Assembly (NCBI GenBank): GCA_947650285.1
Contig: CANTFL010000971.1
Location: forward strand, 56,993 to 120,992
Reading direction: 5' to 3'
Source: Hyaloperonospora brassicae
Taxonomy: Eukaryota; Oomycota; Peronosporomycetes; Peronosporales; Peronosporaceae
DNA: 64,000 nucleotides
Shown: piece after piece, positions 1 through 13,439 of the stretch
How the letters are laid out: each line of letters begins with the position of its first letter
Numbering within the stretch: the first letter of the stretch is position 1
Position numbers and translations under genes: made by a program
The notes under the pieces: generated by a model
The model's database searches: none
What the model was told of the DNA's origin: nothing
Seen by the model: only the letters and a program-made list of their open reading frames with translations

Positions 1-247
1 GCAAAGGGCCCTATGGATGAATATGATTGAACGAATGTGGTAGAAACAGACAACGATTTGCGTGATGTATGTCTTGTCATCTTGACCTTTATGACTTTAA
101 TGCTTAGTCGACACTTTATCCGTATACATCATCATTGACCTGAGCTCTGGCAAACAAGAGGACTGCGGGAAGAGGCTACCCAACGCTTTTCGTATCCACG
201 TAAAACGTTCAGCAAAACTACAGCATGATTGTTAGTTTGATCTTTGA

Positions 248-508
248 GTATGCCCGAGTGTTTCACATGGCTTTGTCAGGCGTAGGAACGGCATTTGGCT
301 ATCTGTAAATGGCGAGACTACCGATGAAGCCATTCAAAGACTTGCGAGACTCGGGGCGGAGTGGATCATCGAGCAAACGAGGTGCTCTTGGGAACCTACC
401 ATTTTGATTCGTGGTGCGTTGTCGGAACAAGTTTTACAACACAAATTACGGCCAGAAAAATTATTTGCGCGGGAAACTGCATCACTCGACTTTCTTGCAA
501 GGGGGTGA
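248..508 (+). pseudogene. Coding-like fragment, no start codon, unknown
   Basis: An uninterrupted 86-codon frame runs from just after a TGA at 245 to a TGA at 506-508. It has no ATG. The predicted peptide has balanced composition (for example TTDEAIQRLARLGAEWIIEQ), more like real protein than random AT-rich translation. It could be an exon or a decayed gene fragment. I do not recognise the family. Confidence 0.2.
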
Positions 509-1218
509 TGACTGAATCGTACAAAGTTACTGACAATGCCGCAAAGTGCGAACCCTTTGAGTTCACTAATTAGAATTGCTCTCGTTGTGGAGTTCAGGGT
601 GAGTGTGATACATATGTACTGTTGGCGTTTGCCAATCGCTCAGTCGACTTCGGTCAGGAGATGTACCACAAAGCATATAACAGCGTGAGCTAACTTGGTT
701 AGCACATTTGCATCATCTACAAGACTAGCTTAGTGAAGCCGACAACAACATACTTGATCTAGCAATCGTCACCCCGGCAGATTGTGCGCCAGCGCGTTCT
801 CGCGCGTCACATGTTGGGTGTTCATGAGTTTGCTTCATACTTCTTAACCGCACCTTTGCTGTTCAGTGTTGGAGGCGATCCTGGGCTGTCACAAAAGGCG
901 GTTCCGCACGACGAGCCAGCACTAGAAAAGTCGACTTGCTGCTGTGAAGGATAGGACCGAGACAGTCACAAAAAAGTCTTGATCGGCAAGATGAGCCTTT
1001 CAGCGATGCGGTACAGAGGTTTGACATCCATGGCTATCAAAAGGATGGTTGAATCAATGCTTGACGGGCTCGTGCATGTCGTGAGTGGTTGCTTGCCGCT
1101 CATGTCAATGATTGTAAGTGTTGTCAATATCAAATGGTGAGTTGCAATCGCTACAATATGGCCCTTTCTTCACCTGTGTTGACATCGTCACAATGCTGTA
1201 CTGAGATAAAAATGGGCA

Positions 1219-1473
1219 TCACGTCGCGACAAATGGAACGCCTTGCAGGGACAGGTGCTTGGAATCGCCACCGCGCTGGCATTGCCAGCAGTTTTTGTGT
1301 GTTCTGCATTGTACATATTTCTTTTGGAATGCAGAGACGCTTCCGTTGATGGAATCACCGCCAATGGTACGTCGTACACCATTGTCAACACTGAACAGCA
1401 ACTCTAACTCGCTTATCCGCAATTTGAGCACTTTGTTCACAACGTGTAGAACTTCGACGCTTTTTGGGTCCAT
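1219..1473 (-). CDS. Small ORF or first exon, hypothetical
   Basis: An ATG-initiated minus-strand frame of 84 codons starts MDPKSVEVLHVVNKVLKLRI. The first 30 residues look protein-like and amphipathic; the rest becomes Cys/His-rich and irregular. A GTACG motif after the SVDNG codons could be a splice donor, so the frame may be a first exon rather than a full gene. No family is recognised and there is no support beyond the open frame. Confidence 0.2.
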   Translation of the reverse strand: MDPKSVEVLHVVNKVLKLRISELELLFSVDNGVRRTIGGDSINGSVSAFQKKYVQCRTHKNCWQCQRGGDSKHLSLQGVPFVAT

Positions 1474-1666
1474 CGAATAGGCACAAGCTGATGTACTAGG
1501 GCGCTCGCATGTACGTGTACGCTTCCGCGATGCACTTAGCGAACAATACGTAACATGCCATCGAACCCGGACAGCGACGAATGAGGCTTGCCAGACTTCA
1601 TATCACAGGGAGTTTGCCAAAGAGTAAATAATATTATCCTCCGTTAAAACCCACATGCATGTGGAT

Positions 1667-3655
1667 CTAGCGCCGGGCACGGCGCTGGGCTCTTTGCAAA
1701 GCGCGTTGGACGTGCTGAGACTTTTTACGCTTACGAATGCGTTCCTCGCGCTTGGCAGCCTCACGTTTCTGCTCTGCAGTCTTCTTCACGACCGGTTCCT
1801 TCTTTCTAAACTGCTCCTTTAGCTTCTCTTCTGCACGTTGCCACTTCGGCTTTTTCTTTTTGCTGCCTTCACCGGCATCGTCGTCGTCGTCTTCATCGTC
1901 AGAATCGTCCACCTTGCCCAGCAGCGACTTCTCGTACTCCTTCTCCGTGATCTTGCCCTTCTTCATCTTCCTGTACAGTTTTTCTTCCTCAGCCAACTCT
2001 TCCCATTCCTCAATGATCTGCTGGTGCAAACCCTTCTTCTTTTCGCGCCGACGTGGGTGCTTTCGGTCTTCGTCCTCCAGCGCCCGTTTGCGCTTCTTCT
2101 CGCGCATTTCAGCATCCTTTCTGTCGCGAGCTTCATTCTCCTTCGCAATCACTACCAGCTTCTTCTGACGCTCTTTTTCACGAGTCTTGTCCTTGAACTT
2201 GATGTCCGTGATCTTCACATCAGTCTTCTCAAAGTTGATGCGCACATTGCGTAGCTCATTGATCTTGGGCAATTGCAGCAAACAGAATCCACGAGCTGCC
2301 GCACCCAGATCAAGCTCCTTGAACCGAAAGATAAACTGGCACTGGTGTTCCTTGTACGAGCGTACAAAAGATATGAAAGCCTTTGTGCCTTTTTCAAGCA
2401 AATCACGATCTTCTAAAATCAGCGACTTTACCTTTGGCAGGACATCCTCCATCGTGTCGAGCGGAAGCATCATCTCTTCGCACGGCACTTTGCGAATCTT
2501 CAGAAAATTCACATACGCGTCCTCGTTCGACGACAAGAATGAAAGCGCACAACCAGAGCGTCCTGCACGGGCCGTTCGCCCCACACGGTGCACGAAAAAG
2601 TTCGGGTCTTGTGGCGGGTCATACTGCACGATCCAGTCCACATCAGGTAAATCGATGCCACGCGCAACGACATCCGTGCACACGAGTAGTCCAGACTTCA
2701 ACGTGGAGAAATGGTCATAATTAGTCGTCCGCTTCTTCTGCGGCATCTTACCATGCAGCGACACAACTGGAAATTTCGCCTTTTCGCTGAGCAGCTTTTC
2801 CAGCACGCGTCCAAAGAAGTCCACAGATCCACACGTCGAGAAAAACACAATGAGCTTCTCGTCTTTCTTCGTCAGTACAAAGTGGTGCAGCGCCGACAAC
2901 CGTTGGTCTTGGCCAACTAAACAAAAGTAATTCTGCAACGTGGCTGGAGTCACTTGTGTGTTGTTCGCCACTTGTACCGAAATCGTCGCTGGATTTCGCA
3001 GCCCTGCACGTGCGAGCGCCTTCACCTCCTGGGTCTGCGTGGCCGAAAACAATCCGGTCCGTCGTTGTTTCGGCAAGTGTGCGAGAATCTTGTTGAGACT
3101 CACTTCGAAGCCCATGTCCAGGATAGTGTCAGCTTCGTCCAGAATGAGCATCTCAAACTCGCGGGTCTCGACACTAGAGCCCACGCAGCGGTTCAGCAAG
3201 TCTTCCGTTCGGCCCGGTGTTCCCACAACCACTGAGCATTTCCCCGTAGCTCCTCGAATCAATGACAAGTCTTCGTCGACACTCGTTCCGCCTACAAACA
3301 GCAGCAGCTGCACATGAGGCAGCGCACGGGCCACGAACGTCTCGGCGCACTCGAATATCTGGCGCGCGAGCTCACGCGTGGGAGAGATGATCATCGCCAC
3401 GAGTTTGGTGAGGTCGGTCCGACGGGGCGTCGTGATGCTGCCGTCTGCCAGCTTGGACTTGAGCAGCTGCACGATGGGCAGGACAAAGGCCAGCGTCTTG
3501 CCGCTACCCGTGCACGCATCGACGCACACGTCCTTGTTGGATAGGAGGAGAGGCAGTGTAGCTGCCTGTACGGGGGTCATGTACTCGAAGCCACGAGCAT
3601 CGGTCTCTGCGAGGATCTCGGCACAGAGCGGCGGCTGGAAGTCTGAGAACCGCAT
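1667..3655 (-). CDS. SPB4: DEAD-box ATP-dependent RNA helicase, Spb4/DDX55 type
   Basis: The 662-residue protein has the full DEAD-box set: Q motif around residues 22-30, Walker A ACTGSGKT at 47-54, PTRELA at ~92-97, GTPGR at 145-149, DEAD at 173-176, SAT at 204-206, TDVVARGID at ~327-335 and HRVGRTARAG at 356-365. After the helicase core comes the C-terminal extension of the Spb4/DDX55 group (KAFISFVRSYKEH..., DUF4217-like), then a long Lys/Arg/Glu-rich tail (~residues 480-662) with an acidic DDSDDEDDDDD patch. In other eukaryotes this family acts in the nucleolus in 60S pre-ribosome assembly; that role is inferred from the family. I start at the ATG at 3655, the first ATG in frame; a TTG three codons upstream also lies in the open frame but is not a likely eukaryotic start. 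No intron is needed. DDX55 versus a close DEAD relative such as DDX18/Has1 is the main uncertainty. Confidence 0.9.
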   Translation of the reverse strand: MRFSDFQPPLCAEILAETDARGFEYMTPVQAATLPLLLSNKDVCVDACTGSGKTLAFVLPIVQLLKSKLADGSITTPRRTDLTKLVAMIISPTRELARQIFECAETFVARALPHVQLLLFVGGTSVDEDLSLIRGATGKCSVVVGTPGRTEDLLNRCVGSSVETREFEMLILDEADTILDMGFEVSLNKILAHLPKQRRTGLFSATQTQEVKALARAGLRNPATISVQVANNTQVTPATLQNYFCLVGQDQRLSALHHFVLTKKDEKLIVFFSTCGSVDFFGRVLEKLLSEKAKFPVVSLHGKMPQKKRTTNYDHFSTLKSGLLVCTDVVARGIDLPDVDWIVQYDPPQDPNFFVHRVGRTARAGRSGCALSFLSSNEDAYVNFLKIRKVPCEEMMLPLDTMEDVLPKVKSLILEDRDLLEKGTKAFISFVRSYKEHQCQFIFRFKELDLGAAARGFCLLQLPKINELRNVRINFEKTDVKITDIKFKDKTREKERQKKLVVIAKENEARDRKDAEMREKKRKRALEDEDRKHPRRREKKKGLHQQIIEEWEELAEEEKLYRKMKKGKITEKEYEKSLLGKVDDSDDEDDDDDAGEGSKKKKPKWQRAEEKLKEQFRKKEPVVKKTAEQKREAAKREERIRKRKKSQHVQRALQRAQRRARR

Positions 3656-3707
3656 GACGACCAAATGGGTTTTGACTGGCCATCGATGAACATGGCCGGT
3701 TGGTGTT

Positions 3708-3719
3708 CCCTTTTATAAG
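3708..3719 (-). promoter_or_regulatory. TATA-like box upstream of the helicase gene
   Basis: On the minus strand the sequence reads CTTATAAAAGGG, about 55 nt before the helicase ATG. Spacing would suit a core promoter with a short 5' UTR. An out-of-frame upstream ATG lies between this box and the CDS start (inside GGCCATGTTCATCG on the minus strand). Many oomycete genes use an initiator element rather than TATA, so the call is tentative. Confidence 0.3.
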
Positions 3720-5479
3720 TGATAGGTGTGCGTGATAGGGAATTGAACGACTTAACGGACGGTTACGACGAATGGGATTGTTGTTGTTGTTATTGTCCGT
3801 GTCAGTGTTGTTGATACGTATTTGTATGCATACGGTACGCAACACCTTTAACCTGTAACCCTTTTTTTCGGCGGCCAACTTTGAAAATGATGAATATATT
3901 TTTATCACCGTTTCGCCACCGAAATTGCCATTTCTAACTCTTTCGTCGCACTGCACACAAAAGCTCGTCTATCATACAATTCAAACAAGAACCAACGTCC
4001 TAATAGTCAACAATCATTAACATGCCGCGCCCCAACAACGGCATCGGCACTTGCACGTTATGAGGATTGTACACCCGCAGTGTACCCAAAATCAATGTGA
4101 TTCAAGAGCCCCAATGAGCTTTTGGAAGTGACTACCACTGCGGCCGGCTATCACACCTTTTACCTTCGGTAAATTGCAAACTGACCTTCATCGAATTGTT
4201 CTGGAAAGAACCAAAGCCATGCTCAAAAAATGCCTCAAGCACATGGTCCCAGAATACCTTACATTTGTCTTCGGGTACTTGGACGTATATCGCAAGATCC
4301 TGACGAGGAAGGTCGCCGAATACGCCGTTAAGAAGAATCGATCGCATTGTAAGGTTCCAATGTAATATTAACGGACGTGAACGTTTTAAATTCTGCCATT
4401 TATTGTACTTTGCAATAGTTTTAGCAAAATCTCATAGGTTCTGATGGATTTAGATACTCGAATGCGTCGTTTTTAAGTATATAGACGCGACATGAACAGG
4501 CAAAGCAATGCCGTTTAGAGTGACGACAACCATTTTGTACTTTTAAGACTGCAAAAATGGTTCTTTAACGCTAATCTGTCTACCTAAAAAAAGGGGTTAC
4601 ACAGAATAATTCGAGAAATTCAGAAAAATAGTCTGCGTGGGAAAATTGGGGCGGCCAAATGTGGCTCGCCTCGAGCCAAAATTTATAAAATTCTCCGAGC
4701 TTTAGGGTCCTATAACTTCGCGGAAAATTTGTCAAATCAAATTCCGAGACTATAGAAACGAAGCTAGTGCATTAGCATACTTTAGCCATCTATGGTCTTA
4801 GATTTGTGTTTCAAAAACAATGGGGTGAGGAGTAGCTGTATGACAGAGATCAAAATTGCTACAGGTCATAGATGGGGTACACCATATTAGGCTGATGTAA
4901 TGAATACGACAGAGGCAAGTTGAAGCAGGCCATATGAACATCGTCGCTAGAACAAGACAGAGCTGTCTTCAATGTTACTGGCCAGAAGACTGCTCATTTA
5001 CGTCCAAACGCCTGGTACTTCCGATCGAACTGGCAAGTACTAAATTAATGAGTTCTGCTTTTAGTGAACGAGTGATCTTGAATACACTAGCTTACCCCGT
5101 CATCAGTTTGGGTCGCCTGTACTTTATAAGTGAGCGTCAGGAACAGCCATAAAATCAGGTGACTGTACGTATCGGCTTCGCTGTCCAACGACGTAGGATA
5201 TGTCCGGTCCGACACAAGCATTCTCATAACATCAATGATATAATACATACCCGATGAAGAAAATCATTTCCGAACAGAATGTTCTTCTTCTTATGAACGT
5301 TTGCATCATCAACCTTGTTGAAAAAAACGAGCTTGAGTTCCCTGTTGGAGCTATGCTCTTCAAAGGTTCTCGACACTAAAATTGTTTCATATTGCGGTGC
5401 AGCTTGTAGTTTAAGAATCTTTATCGAGAATATTGTTTCGCTTCACTTTCACAACCGAGTGCTTGTCTAACATAATAAA
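3720..5479. other. AT-rich intergenic region
   Basis: Mostly AT-rich with no convincing gene. A short GTT/ATT run lies near 3779-3800. A 71-codon minus-strand ATG frame at 4132-4347 has a protein-like middle (VPEDKCKVFWDHVLEAFFEH) and may be a fragment of an old element, but no family is recognised. The part from ~4900 may be the 3' end of the Copia relic described next, too decayed to follow. Confidence 0.5.
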
Positions 5480-5800
5480 TTCTAAAAGCCGTAGCTTGGT
5501 TCGAGCTTAGCATATAACTCTTTCTTGAAGCTATCCCTTTGGCACCTTTTAAAGAATGTCATCGACGTAGATCGATACAAGTGCAACATCTCCATTTTGG
5601 TTGTACGAATACGGACAGGGTTCTACATGGTTTCGCTCATCGTTGTAATATTGTCCATTGTCAAGTTTATAAATTTATTTTCGTCCCGAATACTTAAGGT
5701 CATTTAAAGCTGTGATTGACATGTAATCATACTCTTTCTTCTCACCAATATACCCATTAGGTCTATTCAAGTACTTTTAATCGATAAGACAGCGTTTAAG
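5480..5800 (-). pseudogene. Decayed Ty1/Copia reverse transcriptase fragment
   Basis: Reading the minus strand gives a stretch with the order typical of Copia RT: ALNDLKYSGR (compare the family pattern ALYGLKQSGR), then an EPCPYSYNQNGDVALV segment, then the catalytic IYVDDIL. Several stop codons interrupt it. Flanking sequence at about 4900-6450 probably belongs to the same element but is too eroded to divide into domains. It is an inactive relic in an AT-rich desert. Confidence 0.7.
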
Positions 5801-8707
5801 CAAGCAATATTCGCGTCTACTTGGTATAAATATTGATAAATTTACGCATATATAACAAAAACGGCCGAGTGAGGCTATCTCGCCATTGGAAAGTAGATGC
5901 CCCAGAAATCGATTTTGCTAAACTGTTTGTCTTTACGTGCAACGATGCGCTCTCGGAATCGGATCACGATACCTCAATAATCAGATCATGATCGGGAATT
6001 AACATCGTTTTTCTAGTGATGTGGTCAATGATCATAGTTGACGATAATCAGGTCCAGCACTTTCAGCACTACCTTGTTTCAGGTTATATTATTTATGTAT
6101 AACGTGATCTTGTCGCATCTATCCAAGGATTTTTTATGAAACAGGTCTGTCTGCATTACATTCTCTTTAGTGCTTATACGACTTTGTCGTCAGGATGATG
6201 GTGTTGACGGTATATATTCGTGGGGATCACCGAGTCCAACTGTACTTTGATGAGGCTTGTCCGGCTTCCAATTTAATGTCGCTATCAAGCGTTTGCGCTC
6301 TCGCATGCGCTTTCATGTACATCGGTGTCGTGCAGTCGTCGGTGACCGATATATATTTTAATCGTTTAATAGCAATCGATAATTTTCTGTTCATCGTCTA
6401 CGTCACATAAAATGGCTTTGCAATTATTTTTTGGGTCAGCCAAGTCATAATGCTTTTCATCATTAGTGTTAGATGCTTTGTCATTAGCTTTCTTGCATAG
6501 TGACATGGTCAGATTATTAGATCGGGATAGCGTTTAAAAGAAGTCTTTTAGCAGAGTAAGTATATTACCAATCGTAAAAGCATACCTACGAGCAACCATC
6601 CATTACAAATACTCTTTCTCCTATGCCATACTGGTACTTCCGTCTTTTCACACTGTAACCTGTACCTTCCGTCTCCTGCTGTACTCGAACCGGCAACAGT
6701 GGTACCGAGGCGGCTAGAGAGCTGGAAACATCCCATTAGATCATCCACCGTATACCAACACACAGTTCTTACCAGACAGCTGGTAATACCTTGTACGATA
6801 CCGTACAGAAGTGTTTGCTTTCAAATGTCACGTACACAGTACGTGAAGAGGGAGATACACCTAATTAAGAAGCCAAATAGAGTCAGGAAAAGGCATAACT
6901 ATATAGAATAAAGTTAAGTCTCAGCTTAAACCCTCCTTTTGTCGTACTTGAATTAAATCAATCCACACACTTTTATTGTAGTATCTCACTCAACACCCAT
7001 TTCACGCGTCCAGCAGCGACTGGTCGATAATTCGGATGATATCATGACATGTAACAAACAATTGCAAACCAATGCATACTCTTCGTTCCAAAAGTATATT
7101 CCTTCAATATTAACTCGCAAGATTATATTATGTATAATATCGTCAATTAAGATAATATGTGCACTAAATGATTGTTTAAGAGAAAGATCAGAAGCTTAAC
7201 CCTCCCTATCCATGTAATACGTATAAATGAATAATTGATATCATAAGTATGTTCAGAGCGTGATGTTATTTCCTCAAATTCTCCCTTTCAGTACCTAAAT
7301 TTGTACACAAAAATCATCAATGTGTGTACATCAAGGCTATTTTAATTCGAGACCGTATCATAAATCTTGCTTCAGGTTTTACTTTTTACTTCCCGGTCCA
7401 TACATTCCTTCTCTTAACGCTAATTGTGTAGTGCTATTCGACGTCAATTTTTGTGTGTGATTATATTTCGAAGATCTTCGTTTTCACTTACATGATCTGA
7501 AATTCTTTTTTTTGACAATATGGATTCCTACATAACTTCGATCATGTGTAGCATCAAATTCAGTCATTTGTACATTGTCTTTGTCGTCCTTATCGTTATT
7601 ATATAGTTAATCCGATTAATTTATTCTATAAACTCGTCGAACGTGGGTATAAACTTGTCCACTTAAATTGATAATCCATCCTCGAATCGATCCCTTGTAC
7701 TATGTTTTTTCATTGGTTCTGACACTCTAAACAAATGATGCTTTTGTGCTCTGTCGGCAGGTAGACGCTATCATCAAATGTTTTCTTTTGACGACGTAGA
7801 AAAATATAATTATGCAATTCAAGCTGATTTTCCCGCTAACGATATTGATATATGGCACGATGGAGCGAGCTTCAGGTAGCAATTATTTTTTTCTCAGCCT
7901 TATCATGGACATCAGCTCGTAGGGTATTCAGCCTGCATAATTGCCGAGCACGCGATTGTTGACATGTACTGCAAAGCCCGGTGCTTGCACCCAAAACGAT
8001 TTTGACACTTTTCACTTCTTAAATTTTGCACAATGCCGACAACAAATTAGCGCGAGCGCTGCAAAATTTATGATTGCGATGCACATGGACCAACTTCCGT
8101 GTGGACTATTCAATTCTCTGGTACAATTATTCGATGGTATTACTGCAACGTTGTGGCCTCGAATAAGTAATTACCTACCTCACACGATCAATTTCATCAA
8201 CGCAACGCTGCACTGATTAATAGTAACAAAGCTAATGTGTCTTCCATCTTGACACTTCGCCAACCCAATTAATTTATTCCATATACGCTCTTGCTTTTTC
8301 TTACTTTATTTAATGTAAGAAGCATTCCGCACATAACTAAATATCTATCGATATATACCTTACACTGTATATATTGTGTTTATATGTGAACAGGCCCGCA
8401 TAGCTCTGCTGTTAAATCTCAAGCTAGATCTATACAGTGTTTTTATATGCATATGGCCAAGATGGCACTCTAAGCACTCAAAATACCATTATATAATGAT
8501 GACATTTTTCATACCTCTGTCCACTATCGTCATAAAAAAACGTTTTTGCTCTAAATATATTCTTTCCAGACAGCGTTTTTAATGCAGAATTCACCACAAA
8601 CACTTGTTGCTTGACCGGCATAGTATTCTGCGACTTCTGAGTGGGATTCAAAATCATCAACATTTATATGTATTGTATGACCCCAATTTGCATACATGCT
8701 CAGTGCG

Positions 8708-8751
<44 letters not shown>

Positions 8752-11700
8752 CTCATCCTCAGCATTCCGATAAGTCGCTCATTTGCATTCTGTGATATCA
8801 AAATCTAGCTTAAGATCTTGACCAAGAAACACAAATCACGACCAGCTAAATATGCGTAGATTTAATATCTGAAAACGATTTAACTAATCAATCATCCTCC
8901 ATCATGGAAAAAGAACAATATGCCAAGGACTTGTAGCTTTGGTGTTTCCTACGTCTGTAATTGTAATAAAATTGGGTTCCAATGTACTTCATTTTTCATG
9001 GGTTAGTAAAGCATTATCTGCAAGAATGTGTTTACGCACATGTATTCAATCCAAAACTTCACTGATCACTGATCTTTGTACTATAAAATGTTCATAATAA
9101 TTCTACAATCACTTACTACATTACGTATTGATTAGTCCAATTTTAGGTGATGTCAATTATTTATTTTCATCTGCGGCTGCGGTGACGTTTACCATATTTG
9201 CGCATATTTTAAACATTCATTCAATCCCTAATAATTGATTATCAGCACGGTTTATGCAGTCTAGCTTGTAATGAACATAAAACACCCACATCCAGCCTTC
9301 TTATAACTGTTCGTGAATTCTTCTTAAGAAGACTACTTTAATGCCTGGTAATCGGTTTCTTCCTTCTTCTTTACCCGCTGGCTAAGGCGACCTCCAAATG
9401 CACTTCCTTTCCAGTTTTGTTGCTTGGTAAGGAAATCTCAAGTAGCCTACGGACCAATAGTGACTTAGTATTGATAATTTTAGCTGAACACCACCTTCCA
9501 ACATATCTTATTAAGGACCTATGAGTCGGTAGACTTCTTTTCATGATGTTTAACATCAGCAAAACTCTAAAGGCGATCTCAAGTCCACACAATGTTTTAC
9601 AACAGCAACTATGTTGTAATGATTTCTTCGCAAGTCGTTCAGGATTTGCAGGTATCTTGTGTAATCTATATAATTCAAGCTAAAAATATCGTTCGCATTT
9701 ATAGGATAATTTGACTCGTTCTATTACAGGTCTACAAGCACCACCACATCTGTGTTCGTGTCTCCATCGTCATGGTTCGCGTTCATTTTTTATATACAGC
9801 GTACCGTAGGTTAGTGTCTTTGTTTATGTTACTTTTCCTGAGTTCTTCTTTCTTTTAATAATTCCATCTCTCGCCCAATACCTCCCTTCCGAACGCAATC
9901 CACTGAAGCAGACTATTCATATGCACTATAACTGCGTTTGTGTTATATGTGTAAGTCTTATCATTTAAGAGCACGGAAATCCAAACAAATCGTCTAATCT
10001 GACTAGACTTGTGCGTGAACCTTACGGCGTCTGAGACGGATGAGGTCAAGGTTAATGTTTCAGCGTATTTATTCACAAATAATTAGAATGATTAAGCGCA
10101 ACGTTGTGGTCATATAGAATAAAACGTAGATTATCGTAAGAAGCATAGACGCTAAGTTGTTTAATAAGAGGATAATACTAGCTTTACATGTAATGTGCGC
10201 TCTCGCATAAGAAGTTTTGATACGTATATAAGATGTTGCGCTGGAAGGATGCGCTAGATTTGATGATAGGATACCTAATAAGCTAACGTCCATGTTACTT
10301 CACCTAAAATATAATTACTAGAGCGAAATGATATATTATTACATTTAATGCAATCAGTTAAGCGTGAAGTGCGTCAATTCGTGAAAGTATACTTTTTAAG
10401 AAATTATATCATACCCATATATAAAAGCCAAGCAGAAAAATGCGGACAGTCATATTCCATGTTTTTGTAAGATCTTCAATGATCGTGTAATCTTGCCGCG
10501 AGAACTTTAAAACTATATTTTGTATCAAAAAAATAAAGACAAAGGCCCCTTTCAGCAGGTGATGATGATATGTAATAGGTTGATGAGTAAACGATCCCCA
10601 TGTCAGTTTTATATCATTTAGACCACGCATAAAAATATGGTAGTGCTTATCTATATTTTCGAAGTATTTATATGGCCTTGATGCTTTAAGGAGGATCATA
10701 GAGACTTCAAAATATTTAAAAGCGATACTCGAGTAGAATGCGCTTGTTCCTCGATGCACAACAGGACACATTGGTATTTTGTTTAGCTCAATACCCTTAG
10801 TTAATTTGTATCGATGTGGTTACATCCCCAATCTAATCTTGGCGTAGGGGCTTCGAAAAAGACCAACGTAAGATCAGAGCATCATTTAGATACGTCTTAT
10901 GGGTTCCTACATAATGCGGTCGATTCAGCTGTATAACATCTCCATCAATTACTGTCAGTGTTGTGGCTTAATCTGGTCAGGATATAATGATCGTTTATAG
11001 CCTAAATATAGAGATGATTTTTGGATGTATAAGGTAACTAATAAGTGCGAGGTTGCTGCTATCATTGTGGATTTATTCGATTAGTCCATATATTCGTCAA
11101 GTAGGGTCAAATGTACTCATCCTGCAAACAGCGATATAGCCGTTTCTCGCTTCATTAGTATACACGCTAATTGCTTTTATTAATTTACAAGGTCATTAAC
11201 CGCAACGTCTTGGGCATTACTCAAGAATGTACAAGTTTATAACTGACTTAAGCACAAAGATGGGTAATATAAGTCAAGTTAGCACGACACATTTAGCGTT
11301 GTATCAGAAAATGAATTGCTCCCATGGGAACACGAACTTCTGGAATCTGAGAATTGCTGGAAATGTGATTAATTTGAGCGCAGTATTCAGAATTATTTAG
11401 AGCGTAAATATTGTGAATGAAAGGTAAGGCCGGTGATAAGTCGATCAAAAATAAAATCCACGCAATCGATATTTAAACTGCTGAACATCGTAGGTAGATA
11501 CAAACATATACTTAAATATATGTAATACTAATTTACATGTCATGTTTCAGACAACATATAGATAGCCCCACATTCATCAGCTAGATTCGGTACGACCATG
11601 CCCCACCACGCGACTTCTAAATTATGAGACGTGCGTGAACTATATGTAGCAATTCTATCGCTTAAGTTAAACAAATAAATCGGTTAGGCTTATGTGCGTT

Positions 11701-13439
11701 CATGGCTGAAGATTGAGCGAGTCTTATTATACGAGAAGTCTGAGCAAAACATGCTGGTATGTGCGTTCGATGCTGAAAATTGAGCGAGTCTTATTTTGCG
11801 CGGTCTAAGCAAAACAAGTTTAAAACTTGCTGGAATTACGCAGCACATGCATATTAATATAATATCAGCTGAAGACGCTTAAGCAGAATGGTCGCCGGGA
11901 AAAATATGCGTCTATATCACTATCCGAGCACTCATTGAGTGGGCAAGAGAGTTACCATACTTATCTTAAGCCTGTTAAGTAGGATAAAGATAAGTCACAT
12001 AAATTTGCCTGAGGGCAATGTAAGACCAAAAAACGTCTCCTCAAATATCGTGTCCGAATAAGTAGCTGATACATGTCGCCATTTAAAGTATCGTCACACA
12101 TGGTGCCCTTTAATAGGAATAGCACGTACCGCAATCTAGCTAGCCGCCGCAATGAATTGAGTAGCTTTTGTTGTTACATATGTCCAGAAGATAGTATAAT
12201 AAATAGTGGTTCTAAAGTGATGTATGTTTAGATGAAGAAAACGAAATCTGTTATATCAACACTCTTAGTCAGTGGTTTATGTTTTGGGAGAGAAATATGC
12301 CGACTCGTTTATCACAACTAAACTCAAAAGTGTTAATGACACAGAAGGCAAATTTATAACAGTTAAACAGCATAAGCAATAAAATTATTGCAAGGATATA
12401 TTTTATTGAAAAATCAAAGGCAGAACATACAAAATAATCTAGATATGGAGAGAACCGGTCTGAAAAATATTCAAAGTCAGTATAGATACCCGGGCGCAAG
12501 CAAGAACGTAAAATGGCGTGAATAATATATTTTTAGTAGCCTTTGCGCAGTTCAGCAGATAAGCAGAGATATTTCACCGTAGCAATGTATGCTGAAAGCG
12601 TAAATATACACACTACGGATTGTGCTTCTTAGCACTCCAACAATGCCACTATTTTAGCAGGGTGGTCGAACGTACTTCAAATACGGAATGAAAAGCATGA
12701 TGGCGCTTTACAAAACCCCGACCTCTTATACAAAAGAACCGAGCGAAAGAAAAATTGAGGCCATCAACAAGACATGACCTGATCACTACAATTACTTGGT
12801 TTCGTGGAAGAGCGGTCGATTAACTCGGAGGAGACATTTAATATTCTCCAATCATCTCCGTGATATAATTTGACGTCCGAGCACAATGAGGCTAGACTTC
12901 GAACATGACTAAAGACGCAGCGATGGATAAACCTCATGGAAGTAGCTTAGACTGCAGCTTTTCCTTTTTTTTTAAGATGAGCATTTACAGTAGAAACACA
13001 TAAAATAAAGATTCTTACATGTTTGTGTAGACATCAGATATGTAATTAGCCTACGGGAGATGGATAAAGCAGCAAAAGGTCGCGTAGACCAAATAAGTCT
13101 TACAGATGGGAAGCGCCGAGTTGATTAAACGCTATAAGTCTATCAAGACAGGGCTTTATAGCGAATGATCCAACAAATGACGATGACCAATTGTTGACAA
13201 GAAGATTTACGCTTCCCATCTGATATCGTGCAAACTTTGACTTCGGCTAGTAGATTGAGACAGGATCTCGAATTTGCACGTTTGTATAGACGCTGAGGTA
13301 AATTGGTAAGAGCTTTAATGACAGAAGGACCTATCGTGCTCAGAATAAGTCCGAGCTAGCAAACGATTGGTGAAAACAGCCTCGCTATTGTCAGTACGTC
13401 AGTTCAACGGGCGAAATAAGTCGACGGAAATGGACATTC
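5801..13439. other. AT-rich gene desert
   Basis: About 7.6 kb of AT-rich DNA. Open frames up to ~120 codons occur (for example minus 10409-10771) but have AT-driven composition (Ile, Leu, Tyr, Phe) and no recognisable motif. A segment near 6985-7020 resembles the internal CGTCCAGCAGCGATTGG motif of the Gypsy LTRs at 22.7 and 35.5 kb and may be a worn LTR relic. Apart from the TA microsatellite, nothing else can be supported. Confidence 0.6.
8709..8746. repeat. (TA)19 microsatellite
   Basis: An uninterrupted run of 19 TA dinucleotides directly readable in the sequence. It is likely length-polymorphic. Confidence 0.98.

Larger units (their letters stand above)
1..1666. other. Left-edge region without a confident gene
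   Basis: This stretch is less AT-rich than the deserts further right, and short open frames occur on both strands, but nothing is long or recognisable enough to call a gene. The best pieces are a plus-strand open frame without ATG at 248-508 and a minus-strand ATG frame at 1219-1473; both are listed separately at low confidence. It lies 3' of the minus-strand helicase, so its terminator and 3' UTR should fall in about 1500-1666. Confidence 0.5.

Noticed and set aside
1737..2720. Long plus-strand open frames opposite the helicase gene
   Set aside because: Ser/Phe/Leu-rich shadows of the Lys/Glu-rich helicase tail; no independent support.
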